From contig JANLIQ010000026.1 in NCBI GenBank assembly GCA_024654065.1, forward strand, positions 1 through 14,174: a stretch of DNA of 14,174 bases, written 5' to 3'. Origin of the DNA: Candidatus Berkelbacteria bacterium. GTDB lineage: Bacteria > Patescibacteriota > UBA1384 > 2-12-FULL-50-11. Position numbers and translations under genes: made by a program. Below are positions 7,428-13,739 of this stretch, one piece after another (positions within the stretch are counted from its first letter, which is position 1; each line of letters opens with the position of its first letter). The notes under the pieces are model-generated. The model did not search any database and had not been told where the DNA came from. It was given only the letters and a program-made list of their open reading frames with translations.

Positions 7428-8111
7428 TTACCAACTATAGATGGGGCGGATCCTTTCTTCCAGGAGCTGGCGCATTAACTTCATCCCCTCGACAAGAACT
7501 TCGAGCGAGTGGCGGTCATCTTGCTCAAACTGATCCAGGCCGGGACCGTCACTATAAGCCCGTAGGCTTAAGGTGTCGAAAGACCTTACTGCACCTGAAA
7601 AATAGTAACCATCCCTCCATAGATCGGCTGCCTTGCAGGCGTAGCTGGCTGGTTCGCCGCGATCGCCACCACCGTCACTTGTGGCTATCATCAACCGCCA
7701 TAGCGAGACATGGACCTTTGGCGATATTGGACAATCCTCGTTCTTAAGTGCGTCCCAAACCAGTTGCCAAACTCCAAACCACAGCTCATAGTCATGGGCT
7801 AGGAGACGGCAGGTGCAGGGATCGAGAAGCTCTCTTTGACAAGCGTAACGAACGGCACCCGCAATAGATACTGCGACCCATTCAGGACCGTGTGGACAAA
7901 GACTCTCTTCAAACCCGCCGACCACCAATGCCCGGAAGACCGAGCGGTCGAACCTTTCTTGTTTTTCGTACTGAGGGTAGTCCGGCCTACCCCTGAAGGT
8001 GTGGGGAACCCCCGGTACCTTGTCGTAGCTTGGCAGGTCTGACGCCCGCTTAGGCAAACTGACTTGGAGCAACCCTTCGGGTTGCGGTGCAACTATCGTT
8101 TTCTTTTTCAT
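7428..8111 (-). CDS. Hypothetical protein, family not recognised (227 aa)
   Basis: I do not recognise this protein. The chosen ATG at 8111 has AAGGAG nine bases upstream, and a promoter-like TTGATT-17-TATATC lies further up, so the gene looks genuine. An in-frame ATG at 8180 overlaps that promoter and lacks a Shine-Dalgarno. The product is soluble: no signal peptide or membrane helix, a basic Pro-rich N-terminus (about 1-55), then mostly helix-forming sequence. It has six cysteines (72, 91, 99, 101, 127, 159), including a CTC pair, and many tryptophans (78, 111, 115, 119, 138, 165, 227). A GGGDRGEP loop lies at about 147-154, and the C-terminus is charged and helical. Its G+C looks higher than that of flanking dnaB. 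It lies between convergent dnaB and divergent uvrD and has its own terminator. It may be lineage-specific or acquired. Confidence 0.7.
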   Translation of the reverse strand: MKKKTIVAPQPEGLLQVSLPKRASDLPSYDKVPGVPHTFRGRPDYPQYEKQERFDRSVFRALVVGGFEESLCPHGPEWVAVSIAGAVRYACQRELLDPCTCRLLAHDYELWFGVWQLVWDALKNEDCPISPKVHVSLWRLMIATSDGGGDRGEPASYACKAADLWRDGYYFSGAVRSFDTLSLRAYSDGPGLDQFEQDDRHSLEVLVEGMKLMRQLLEERIRPIYSW

Positions 8112-8151
8112 AACCGCAAACTCCTTAAAAGCAATGTGAGGTGCTAATGAA

Positions 8152-8180
8152 GATATACAGTATCGAGTGGCGTAAATCAA
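8152..8180 (-). promoter_or_regulatory. Promoter of the 227-aa orphan gene
   Basis: On the complement TTGATT (8180-8175) and TATATC (8157-8152) are separated by 17 bp, each matching the sigma-70-type consensus at four of six positions. Transcription would start near 8145, giving a leader of about 34 nt that contains the AAGGAG site. Confidence 0.5.
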
Positions 8181-8223
8181 GCTCGTTGCTCACACGGGTT
8201 ATATCAGCTACGCTGGGCGCTGC

Positions 8224-10086
8224 ATGAAGGGAGATTTGTTTGAGGGTTTGAATCCACCACAGCAGGAAGCGGTAAAATCGACCGAAGGACCGGTTCTAAT
8301 TTTTGCTGGGGCTGGATCGGGTAAAACCAAGTGTCTGACGCATCGACTCGCAAATATCATTGAGACCAGCAAGGCTAAGTCAGGGGAAATCCTTTTGGTG
8401 ACGTTCACAAATAAGGCAGCGCAAGAGATGTCACACCGTGTTCTTAAGCTTCTTGGCCAAGAGCACTTATTAGAAGTTAAGCACAGCCAGCTCGCCATTC
8501 GTCGGCTCTTGCCCTGGGTCGGGACATTCCACTCTATTTGTGTTCGGATTTTACGAAACGAAGCGACTAATATCGGCCTGAGCCAAAACTTCACCATCTA
8601 CGACACCTCCGATACCCTGTCGCTCATCCGCCAGATCCTCAAGGAAATGAATCTGGATAGTAAGCAGTACTCGCCGCAGGCCATTAAGTCGATCATAGGC
8701 TCGGCTAAAAACGAGCTAATGACTCCGGAGCAGTATGCTCCGTACGCGGAAGGGCATTTCCAGGGAATTGCGCTCGAGGTCTACAAGAAATATCAGGCCG
8801 AACTAAACAAAGTTGGGGGATTGGATTTTGACGATTTGATTATGCGGACAGTCAAAATGCTGGAGACCGACAGTACTATTCGGGCGCAATATCAAGAGCG
8901 ATTCCGTTATGTCATGGTCGACGAGTACCAAGACACCAACCAAGCGCAGTATCGTTTAACCCAACTCTTAACCAACCCCAAGACCAAAAACCTCTGCGTG
9001 GTCGGGGACGACCTACAGTCGATTTACGCCTGGCGCGGGGCCAATTTCCAGAACATTTTGAACTTTCAGAAAGACTTTCCTGGCGCTTCAGTCTTTAAGC
9101 TTGAGCAGAACTATCGTTCGACAAAAACAATCCTTTCTGGAGCCGGCCACATTATCGAGCGCGTCAAGCGAAAAAGCCAGAAAGTACTTTGGACTGACAA
9201 CGAAGCCGGACCACCGATTACTATTTTCGAGGCCAACAACGCTTACGGTGAAGCTGACTTCATCTGTAGCGAAGTCCGTACGCTTCGTGGTCTGGGTTAC
9301 GATTGGAACGATTTTGCTGTCTTGTATCGAACGAACGCCCAGTCTCGCGTTTTGGAAGAAGTCTTGCTGGCCGAAGGTCTGCCGTACCGACTCGTCGGTG
9401 CCATCCGTTTCTATGAGCGCAAAGAAGTCAAGGACATGCTGTCGTATTTGCGTTATATCTTTAATCCTGACGATTCGGTGGCGATGGCGCGTATTGTCAA
9501 TGTTCCGCCACGAGGAATCGGTCCAGCCGCCCTTAAAAAGGGGAGTGCGAAACTTGAAAGTTTTTATGAGGCGATGGCTAGCATAAGAGAAAAAGCTTTA
9601 GTTGCGTCCCCATTAGCGGCGCTGGAGCTGATAATTAAAGAAACTAAGTATCAAAAGTTTCTCGACGATGGCTCTCCAGAAGGAGAGGAGCGTTGGCAGA
9701 ACGTAGAGGAACTCCTTAACCTAGCTAGCGAATTCGAAAGACTGGAGGAGTTCCTGGAACACGTTGCCTTAGTAAGCGACGTAGACAACTACGACGGCAC
9801 ATCTGACGCCGTGACCTTAATGACTCTGCACTCTTCCAAAGGCCTAGAATTCACCGTTGTTTTCATGACCGGCTTAGAAGAGGGACTATTTCCCCATATG
9901 CGTTCGCTTGAGGATGATAACGAGATGGATGAGGAGCGTCGTCTTTGTTACGTAGGTATGACCCGAGCTAAAAAAAGACTGTATATGACTCATGCCCGTT
10001 CCAGAATAATTCATGGCGGCCTGACATCGACCTTACCAAGCCGATTTTTACGAGAAATAGACGAGAGTTTAATAGATAGAATTTAA
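8224..10086 (+). CDS. uvrD: UvrD/PcrA-type superfamily 1 DNA helicase
   Basis: A 620-residue 3'-5' helicase for nucleotide-excision and mismatch repair and for clearing protein from DNA. All SF1A motifs are present: Q motif GLNPPQQEAV (8-17), Walker A AGAGSGKT (28-35), Ia VTFTNKAAQEM (59-69), II DEYQDTN (233-239), III GDDLQSIYAWRG (261-272), IV LEQNYRS, V TLMTLHSSKGLE (531-542) and VI EERRLCYVGMTRAKKRL (570-586). The protein stops soon after motif VI, at SRFLREIDESLIDRI. It therefore lacks the extended C-terminal tail that in PcrA/UvrD carries the RNA-polymerase-binding Tudor fold. The ATG at 8224 fits the family start, although no Shine-Dalgarno precedes it. pcrA is the alternative symbol; the sequence alone does not separate the two. 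Confidence 0.95.
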   Translation: MKGDLFEGLNPPQQEAVKSTEGPVLIFAGAGSGKTKCLTHRLANIIETSKAKSGEILLVTFTNKAAQEMSHRVLKLLGQEHLLEVKHSQLAIRRLLPWVGTFHSICVRILRNEATNIGLSQNFTIYDTSDTLSLIRQILKEMNLDSKQYSPQAIKSIIGSAKNELMTPEQYAPYAEGHFQGIALEVYKKYQAELNKVGGLDFDDLIMRTVKMLETDSTIRAQYQERFRYVMVDEYQDTNQAQYRLTQLLTNPKTKNLCVVGDDLQSIYAWRGANFQNILNFQKDFPGASVFKLEQNYRSTKTILSGAGHIIERVKRKSQKVLWTDNEAGPPITIFEANNAYGEADFICSEVRTLRGLGYDWNDFAVLYRTNAQSRVLEEVLLAEGLPYRLVGAIRFYERKEVKDMLSYLRYIFNPDDSVAMARIVNVPPRGIGPAALKKGSAKLESFYEAMASIREKALVASPLAALELIIKETKYQKFLDDGSPEGEERWQNVEELLNLASEFERLEEFLEHVALVSDVDNYDGTSDAVTLMTLHSSKGLEFTVVFMTGLEEGLFPHMRSLEDDNEMDEERRLCYVGMTRAKKRLYMTHARSRIIHGGLTSTLPSRFLREIDESLIDRI

Positions 10087-10091
10087 GTGCT

Positions 10092-10117
10092 CCCCCTGGC
10101 CTGAGTTGGCCGGGGGG
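10092..10117. terminator. Strong GC-rich hairpin between uvrD and a convergent small ORF
   Basis: A 10-bp stem (10092-10101 with 10108-10117, one T-G wobble) closes a 6-nt loop, TGAGTT. It starts 5 nt after the uvrD stop and lies downstream of the possible minus-strand gene ending at 10135. Neither side has a good T-tract, so termination efficiency is uncertain. It may serve both converging transcripts or protect the uvrD mRNA end. Confidence 0.5.
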
Positions 10118-10134
10118 ATGCAGAGAGGTGTCGG

Positions 10135-10287
10135 CTAACCGCCGCAGTAGCTCGAAGGACGGATCCACTTCAGTCTAGGGTCGACCAACGTTTGCTGGCG
10201 GAGCAGTTTCGGCGACTGTTGGTGGACACGAAACATGTGCGGTGCGGGTGGACCCGCGAAGACGATGAACAGGTTCGTCAAACTCAT
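10135..10287 (-). CDS. Possible small protein, 50 aa, unrecognised
   Basis: The ATG at 10287 (complement) is preceded by GGGAGG with a 5-nt spacer, a better ribosome-binding site than most genes here have. A TATAAG (10334-10329) lies where a -10 would give a leader of about 34 nt, but no convincing -35 goes with it. The product starts MSLTNLFIVFAGPPAP, a short hydrophobic stretch, and continues basic and Pro/Gln-rich to a C-terminal CGG. I do not recognise it. Codons favour G or C at the third position, unlike the neighbouring four-helix gene. The rest of the 10087-10397 interval holds the uvrD-side hairpin and the promoter of the next gene. It may instead be non-coding. Confidence 0.45.
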   Translation of the reverse strand: MSLTNLFIVFAGPPAPHMFRVHQQSPKLLRQQTLVDPRLKWIRPSSYCGG

Positions 10288-10363
10288 CAGTCCCTCCCTT
10301 GAGTCTCTGGGACCCAAGATGAGATAATCTTATACCCTCAAGTCAAATCTTTCCATTTCTGTC

Positions 10364-10391
10364 TTGAACTGTTATGGAGGAAAGCTAAAAT
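10364..10391 (+). promoter_or_regulatory. Promoter of the four-helix membrane protein gene
   Basis: TTGAAC (10364-10369), a 16-bp spacer, then TAAAAT (10386-10391, five of six matches). The -10 ends 6 nt before the ATG at 10398, so the message would begin at about the start codon. A GGAGG at 10376-10380 lies 17 nt from the ATG, too far to act as a Shine-Dalgarno, and inside the promoter spacer. Confidence 0.55.
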
Positions 10392-10397
10392 TAAACC

Positions 10398-10865
10398 ATG
10401 GATATGAAACAAGAAGATCTTAGGAATTTGAGAAACGAGGTTTTAGAGAGAGCAAAGGCCATACACCAAATGATCAACTTAGCCGTTGTATTAGGAGCAG
10501 GTTTCCTAGTCGCTTCGTTTTGGCTCGGAGAAAGAATAAATGCCGAAAGCTTCCAAGTATACATCTTGCTTATTCCAATAATTTTCGCTGGGCTTACTTT
10601 CAATTACCAGGCAAACCAAATGACCCTAGAGGCTGTTGCCGGCTACGTCAGGGGAATAAGCCCTGGTTGGGAAGAGTATTATGGTTCCCACAAACAAAAA
10701 GTACAACTAACCAGTTTTTTAAAAGTGTTGCCGCTATTACTGCCTCAACTGCTACCTCTGTTTTTCTTTGAAAGTCGATTAATACAACCTTTTTTATGGT
10801 GGGTGGATATAGTCCTATTTTTACTAGTATTGTTTAACTTCCGATATAAAGCCTTCCGATATTGA
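10398..10865 (+). CDS. Four-helix integral membrane protein, function unknown (155 aa)
   Basis: A 155-residue protein I cannot assign. It starts with a charged cytoplasmic helix (about 3-22, KQEDLRNLRNEVLERAK). Four hydrophobic segments follow at about 25-44, 54-70, 106-124 and 131-149. A polar loop of about 35 residues between helices 2 and 3 contains GWEEYYGSHKQK. There is no cleavable signal peptide. The closing sequence NFRYKAFRY is basic, consistent with a cytoplasmic C-terminus. The ATG at 10398 was chosen because the -10 box is 6 nt upstream; an ATG two codons later is possible. It overlaps no neighbour and probably has its own promoter. Confidence 0.85.
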   Translation: MDMKQEDLRNLRNEVLERAKAIHQMINLAVVLGAGFLVASFWLGERINAESFQVYILLIPIIFAGLTFNYQANQMTLEAVAGYVRGISPGWEEYYGSHKQKVQLTSFLKVLPLLLPQLLPLFFFESRLIQPFLWWVDIVLFLLVLFNFRYKAFRY

Positions 10866-10889
10866 CATTAGTTGGGCGTTCGCTAGTGT
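10862..10889 (+). promoter_or_regulatory. Possible promoter of the YabE/Rpf-like gene
   Basis: A perfect TTGACA (10862-10867) overlaps the stop codon of the upstream gene. The -10 partner is weak: TAGTGT (10884-10889) at 16 bp. The predicted leader is short (about 11 nt) and has no Shine-Dalgarno. Confidence 0.4.
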
Positions 10890-10906
10890 AGAAACTACGC
10901 AAAACA

Positions 10907-11905
10907 ATGACGACCACGAAGAAGTGGGGGGTGGGAAGTTTATTAATTTTGGCATTGGGCCTACTGGCCTTTTTCACGTTAACCTTACCGGAGGGTAAGA
11001 ATAATCAGACCTTTGCTCAAGACGCAACATTAATTAGTGCTTCTACCGACTATCATCCGACAGATGTTTTTTCCGTTGTCCATAAAGCGGATTCTCTTGC
11101 TCAAGCATTCCAGGCAGCTGGAGTTGATTACTTTCCGGAAGATAAAGTCTCGTATTTTCCTGATCCTAATCTAGGAATTGGGACAGTTATTACTGTTCAA
11201 AGAGCCTTACCGATAACAGTAATTGATGGCAAGAAATCACGAACACTACGAACCTGGCAGACCACAGTGGGGAGTTTACTCAAAGAAAAAAAGATCGAAC
11301 TTGGTAACGACGACGAGATTGCCCCGTCTCTAGTAACAGCCCTAACTAAAAATATGACGCTAACCATTACTAGGGTAGCGAGAACTAATATAACCGAAAC
11401 TAAAGTAGTACCCTACCAAACAAAAATCGAGAAAGATTACAACCAATTTGTTGGTGGACAAACTATTTTAAAGGCCGGCAAGAACGGCCAATTAGAAGAA
11501 ACTTACACGTTGATAAGGAAGGATGGTGAGCTGATTAGTAAGACGCTAATTTCAACTAAGACAACTCTTGCTGCCGTTACGGCTGTTGTCCGTCAGGGCG
11601 GTCTCAATCCCGTGCCAAGTCAGTGTATTAGCATGAAAGATTGGGTAGTCGAAGCGAGTAGACGCAATGGTATTGACCCAAATGCGCTCTTCTACAGGGT
11701 CGTTAGAGAAAGCAATTGTCACCCAAATTCATCTGGTTCCGGCGGCAAGTACTTAGGTTTACTACAGTACGAACAAGGTTTTTGGAGCTCAGTCTCAACT
11801 AAAGCAGGGTATGCCGGTGCCAGCATCTGGGACGCCAAGAGCCAGATTGAAGTCACGGCCTGGGCTTGGGCGCATGGCTTCCGTGGTCGCTGGCCCAGTC
11901 CTTAG
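10907..11905 (+). CDS. Secreted YabE/Rpf-like muralytic protein (DUF348, G5, lysozyme-like)
   Basis: A 332-residue exported protein likely to cleave peptidoglycan during growth or resuscitation. An N-terminal signal or anchor has KK at 5-6, a hydrophobic core at 9-27 and a possible cleavage site near FAQDA (36-40). Two ubiquitin-like DUF348 repeats follow (about 54-100 and 101-157), then a G5 domain (about 161-230). The C-terminal lysozyme-like domain (about 241-332) has RNGIDPNALFYRVVRESNC with Glu268 as the likely catalytic acid. GGKYLGLLQY and a Trp-rich end follow (WAWAHGFRGRW). Cys240 and Cys271 could form a disulfide. The architecture and the position just before ksgA match yabE of Firmicutes, but the intervening rnmV is absent here. 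It could act as a transglycosylase or as a regulator of wall turnover. Confidence 0.88.
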   Translation: MTTTKKWGVGSLLILALGLLAFFTLTLPEGKNNQTFAQDATLISASTDYHPTDVFSVVHKADSLAQAFQAAGVDYFPEDKVSYFPDPNLGIGTVITVQRALPITVIDGKKSRTLRTWQTTVGSLLKEKKIELGNDDEIAPSLVTALTKNMTLTITRVARTNITETKVVPYQTKIEKDYNQFVGGQTILKAGKNGQLEETYTLIRKDGELISKTLISTKTTLAAVTAVVRQGGLNPVPSQCISMKDWVVEASRRNGIDPNALFYRVVRESNCHPNSSGSGGKYLGLLQYEQGFWSSVSTKAGYAGASIWDAKSQIEVTAWAWAHGFRGRWPSP

Positions 11906-11931
11906 GTCTAACTTTTGGTGCGAGTTTAAGT

Positions 11932-11937
11932 TAGAAT
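11932..11937 (+). promoter_or_regulatory. -10 element of ksgA
   Basis: TAGAAT (five of six matches to TATAAT) ends 6 nt before the ksgA ATG. The -35 position holds only a weak TAACTT (11909-11914) at 17 bp. No Shine-Dalgarno is present, so a leaderless transcript is the simplest reading. Confidence 0.45.
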
Positions 11938-11943
11938 ACGGCC

Positions 11944-12759
11944 ATGAAGCCGGCGGAAATATTAAGGGATATAAAAAAACTACCAAATAAGATATTAGGG
12001 CAGAATTTTTTGGTAGACGAATCTGTTGTTCGCGATATGATTTCTGCCGCAGAGATTGAACCTAACGATACCGTTGTCGAGATTGGTCCGGGTCTGGGGG
12101 CGCTGACTGACGAGCTAGCAAAGAGCGCCAAGCAAGTACTGGCAATTGAAATGGATCAGGAGTTGGCAAATTACTTACGGCTCAAAAAACGACGCCAGGT
12201 CAAAATCATTCACGGTGACGCCTTAAAAATCGACTGGACAGTAACGCTTGATGGTCCGTATCGGATCGTCGCCAACATTCCGTACTCTATTACTTCCCCA
12301 CTCTTGCGGAAGATCTTCGCCTTAGAACGTAAGCCAGAACAAGTCGTCTTGCTCGTCCAAAAAGAGATGGCGATGCGCATCACGGCCGAACCGGGATCGA
12401 GCGAGCGCGGCTTCCTGACATTGCTATGCGAAGCGGCGGCTAATGTTAAGACAGTGCGGACCGTCAAACCAGGCAGTTTCTACCCTAGACCCAAGACCGA
12501 CTCGGCCATTATCGCGCTAACCCTGCTGCCGGAGAACCGTGCCAGCCAGATCTACTGGCCCGCCGTGGAAGCTGGTTTCGGGCATAAACGCCAAACGCTT
12601 TGTAATGGTATTAATAAGGATCTGAAGTTATCGAAGGCCGAGATTATCGCTGTCTTAGAAGCGGCCAGCCTTGATCCGCTTATCCGTCCCCAGAATTTGT
12701 CTTTTGATGATTGGGTAATTGTATCCAAAGGGATTGAAAAACTGGTCAAAAAGAGCTAA
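11944..12759 (+). CDS. ksgA: 16S rRNA (adenine1518/1519-N6) dimethyltransferase RsmA/KsgA
   Basis: A 271-residue SAM-dependent enzyme that dimethylates two adjacent adenines in the 3' hairpin of 16S rRNA, a late 30S assembly checkpoint. Visible motifs are the family opening LGQNFLVD (18-25), SAM motif I EIGPGLGALT (46-55), the acidic ribose-binding IEMDQEL (68-74), GDALKIDW (91-98), the catalytic NIPYSI (111-116) and the C-terminal rRNA-binding region from about 190. The length matches the family. The start was chosen because it gives the expected short N-terminus, and a -10 box lies 6 nt upstream. It follows the YabE/Rpf-like gene with a 38-bp gap. Its 3' end contains the promoter of the small gene downstream. 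Confidence 0.97.
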   Translation: MKPAEILRDIKKLPNKILGQNFLVDESVVRDMISAAEIEPNDTVVEIGPGLGALTDELAKSAKQVLAIEMDQELANYLRLKKRRQVKIIHGDALKIDWTVTLDGPYRIVANIPYSITSPLLRKIFALERKPEQVVLLVQKEMAMRITAEPGSSERGFLTLLCEAAANVKTVRTVKPGSFYPRPKTDSAIIALTLLPENRASQIYWPAVEAGFGHKRQTLCNGINKDLKLSKAEIIAVLEAASLDPLIRPQNLSFDDWVIVSKGIEKLVKKS

Positions 12760-12762
12760 GAT
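12734..12762 (+). promoter_or_regulatory. Promoter of the 56-aa membrane protein gene
   Basis: TTGAAA (12734-12739), a 17-bp spacer and TAAGAT (12757-12762), lying inside the ksgA 3' end. Transcription would begin near 12769, giving a leader of about 26 nt that carries GAGGAG. Confidence 0.45.
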
Positions 12763-12794
12763 TCTCGCACACGCTTAAAAGGCGAGGAGTCGGA

Positions 12795-12965
12795 ATGAAT
12801 GAACTTTACAGCATAATAGGTGGCTGGGTGGTTGCCTTCTTCTTCACCGCAATCGTAACTGGCGTAGCCATCTTGCTTTGGCTGAGTTGGTTCAGCCCAG
12901 CAGTCACAATGGTTCTCGCGGCAATTACGGCGATGGCTTGGTTCGTGAGGACAAGCCGCTCATAA
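12795..12965 (+). CDS. Small two-helix membrane protein, 56 aa, unrecognised
   Basis: Translated by hand: it starts MNELYSIIGGWVVAFFFTAI and ends WFVRTSRS. Two hydrophobic segments (about 6-31 and 35-51) are separated by a short SWFSP turn, with a basic C-terminal tail, so both ends probably face the cytoplasm. GAGGAG stands 5 nt before the ATG, and a promoter-like pair lies in the ksgA end, which supports a real gene. I do not recognise the family. The pattern fits small holin-like, toxin-like or membrane-complex-stabilising proteins, but nothing in the sequence selects one. It is followed by a run of hairpins and lies between two rRNA methyltransferase genes. Confidence 0.7.
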   Translation: MNELYSIIGGWVVAFFFTAIVTGVAILLWLSWFSPAVTMVLAAITAMAWFVRTSRS

Positions 12966-12980
12966 GAAGACCCTGAATAG

Positions 12981-13054
12981 GAGCGAATGCTCAGATGGGA
13001 TGAAGCCGAATCCGGCTAGTCTCTGATCCACGGCGGGTGCGAACGCATCCGCCG
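12981..13054 (+). ncRNA. Run of three hairpins between the small membrane gene and rsmI
   Basis: Three stems follow closely. The first is GAGC (12981-12984) with GCTC (12989-12992). The second is AGCCG (13004-13008) with CGGCT (13013-13017), enclosed by TCAGA (12991-12995) with TCTGA (13022-13026). The third is a 10-bp stem, 13031-13040 with 13045-13054, containing one G-T wobble and a GAAC loop. The first two enclosing stems overlap by two bases, so they may be alternatives. The last stem ends 15 nt before the rsmI ATG. It matches no riboswitch or tRNA that I know. It could be a terminator cluster for the small gene, a leader element of rsmI, or an independent RNA. Confidence 0.4.
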
Positions 13055-13069
13055 CCCCACTTTAAATAC

Positions 13070-13720
13070 ATGCTTTACATCATCGGCACACCAATCGGTA
13101 ATTTAGGAGACATTACATTTCGAGCGATCGAAGTTTTAAAGTCGGCCGATAAAATTTACTGCGAAGATACTCGCCGCACCGCCAAGCTACTAGCTCATTT
13201 TGAGATTCAAAAACCACTCGAGAGTTTTCACGAGCATTCGGAAGGCAAGATAGAGCGAATTGTGGCCGAACTCAAACAAGGCAACGAGATCGCCTATGTT
13301 TCTGATGCCGGCACGCCCGGCATTAACGATCCTGGCGGTAAGCTCGTCGCGGTGGCACGCGATGCGGGGATTGTCGTGTCGCCAATTCCTGGTCCGTCAT
13401 CGGTCACTGCTTTACTTTCGGTTGCCGGTATTGCCGCCGACAAGTTTTGTTTTATGGGTTTTGTGCCGACCAAAAAAGGTCGCGAGACTTTTATTAAAAA
13501 AATGCTCTCGTCCGAAATGACGGTGGTCTTTTTCGAGACCGCCCCACGGCTACACAAACTTTTCGACCAGTTAATCGCTCTGGGCGGGGAGAGCCGGCAG
13601 CTGATCGTCGGCCGCGAACTAACCAAAAAATTCGAGGAGATCCAAACTGGCACACCAGTCGAGCTAAAAGGCTACTTCTCCAAACCCCTCGGGGAATTCG
13701 TCCTTGTCTTAGCAGCTTAA
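13070..13720 (+). CDS. rsmI: 16S rRNA (cytidine1402-2'-O)-methyltransferase RsmI
   Basis: A 216-residue SAM-dependent enzyme that methylates the ribose of C1402 in the ribosomal P site. It shows the family signatures LYIIGTPIGNLGDIT (2-16), CEDTRRTAKLL (31-41), VSDAGTPGINDPG, PIPGPSSVTALLSVAG, FMGFVPTKKGR and VVFFETAPRL. The protein ends soon after GEFVLVLAA, so it lacks the C-terminal extension of longer RsmI proteins such as that of E. coli. A GTG at 13037 is in frame but lies inside the third hairpin and adds unrelated residues, so I chose the ATG at 13070. No Shine-Dalgarno is visible. metG starts 20 bp after the stop with its own promoter-like site. Confidence 0.96.
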   Translation: MLYIIGTPIGNLGDITFRAIEVLKSADKIYCEDTRRTAKLLAHFEIQKPLESFHEHSEGKIERIVAELKQGNEIAYVSDAGTPGINDPGGKLVAVARDAGIVVSPIPGPSSVTALLSVAGIAADKFCFMGFVPTKKGRETFIKKMLSSEMTVVFFETAPRLHKLFDQLIALGGESRQLIVGRELTKKFEEIQTGTPVELKGYFSKPLGEFVLVLAA

Positions 13721-13733
13721 TTTCAGTCATAAT
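13704..13733 (+). promoter_or_regulatory. Promoter of metG
   Basis: TTGTCT (13704-13709, inside the rsmI 3' end), an 18-bp spacer and CATAAT (13728-13733, five of six matches). The -10 ends 6 nt before the GTG at 13740, again predicting a transcript that starts at the start codon. Confidence 0.5.
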
Positions 13734-13739
13734 ACAGGG

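Noticed and set aside
7412..7747. Plus-strand ORF of 111 codons
   Set aside because: It lies opposite the better-supported minus-strand gene at 7428-8111, has no ribosome-binding site, and its Arg/His/Pro-rich product looks like an antisense shadow.
8208..8597. Minus-strand ORF of 129 codons over the uvrD 5' end
   Set aside because: It is antisense to conserved helicase motifs and its product resembles no family.
12981..13060. tRNA-like fragment (GCTCAGATGGGATGAAGC resembles a D-arm)
   Set aside because: No matching anticodon arm, no TTCRA T-loop at the right distance and no 7-bp acceptor stem could be formed.
13037..13069. GTG start for rsmI
   Set aside because: It lies inside a strong hairpin, and the added residues (MRTHPPPHFKY) are not part of the RsmI fold.
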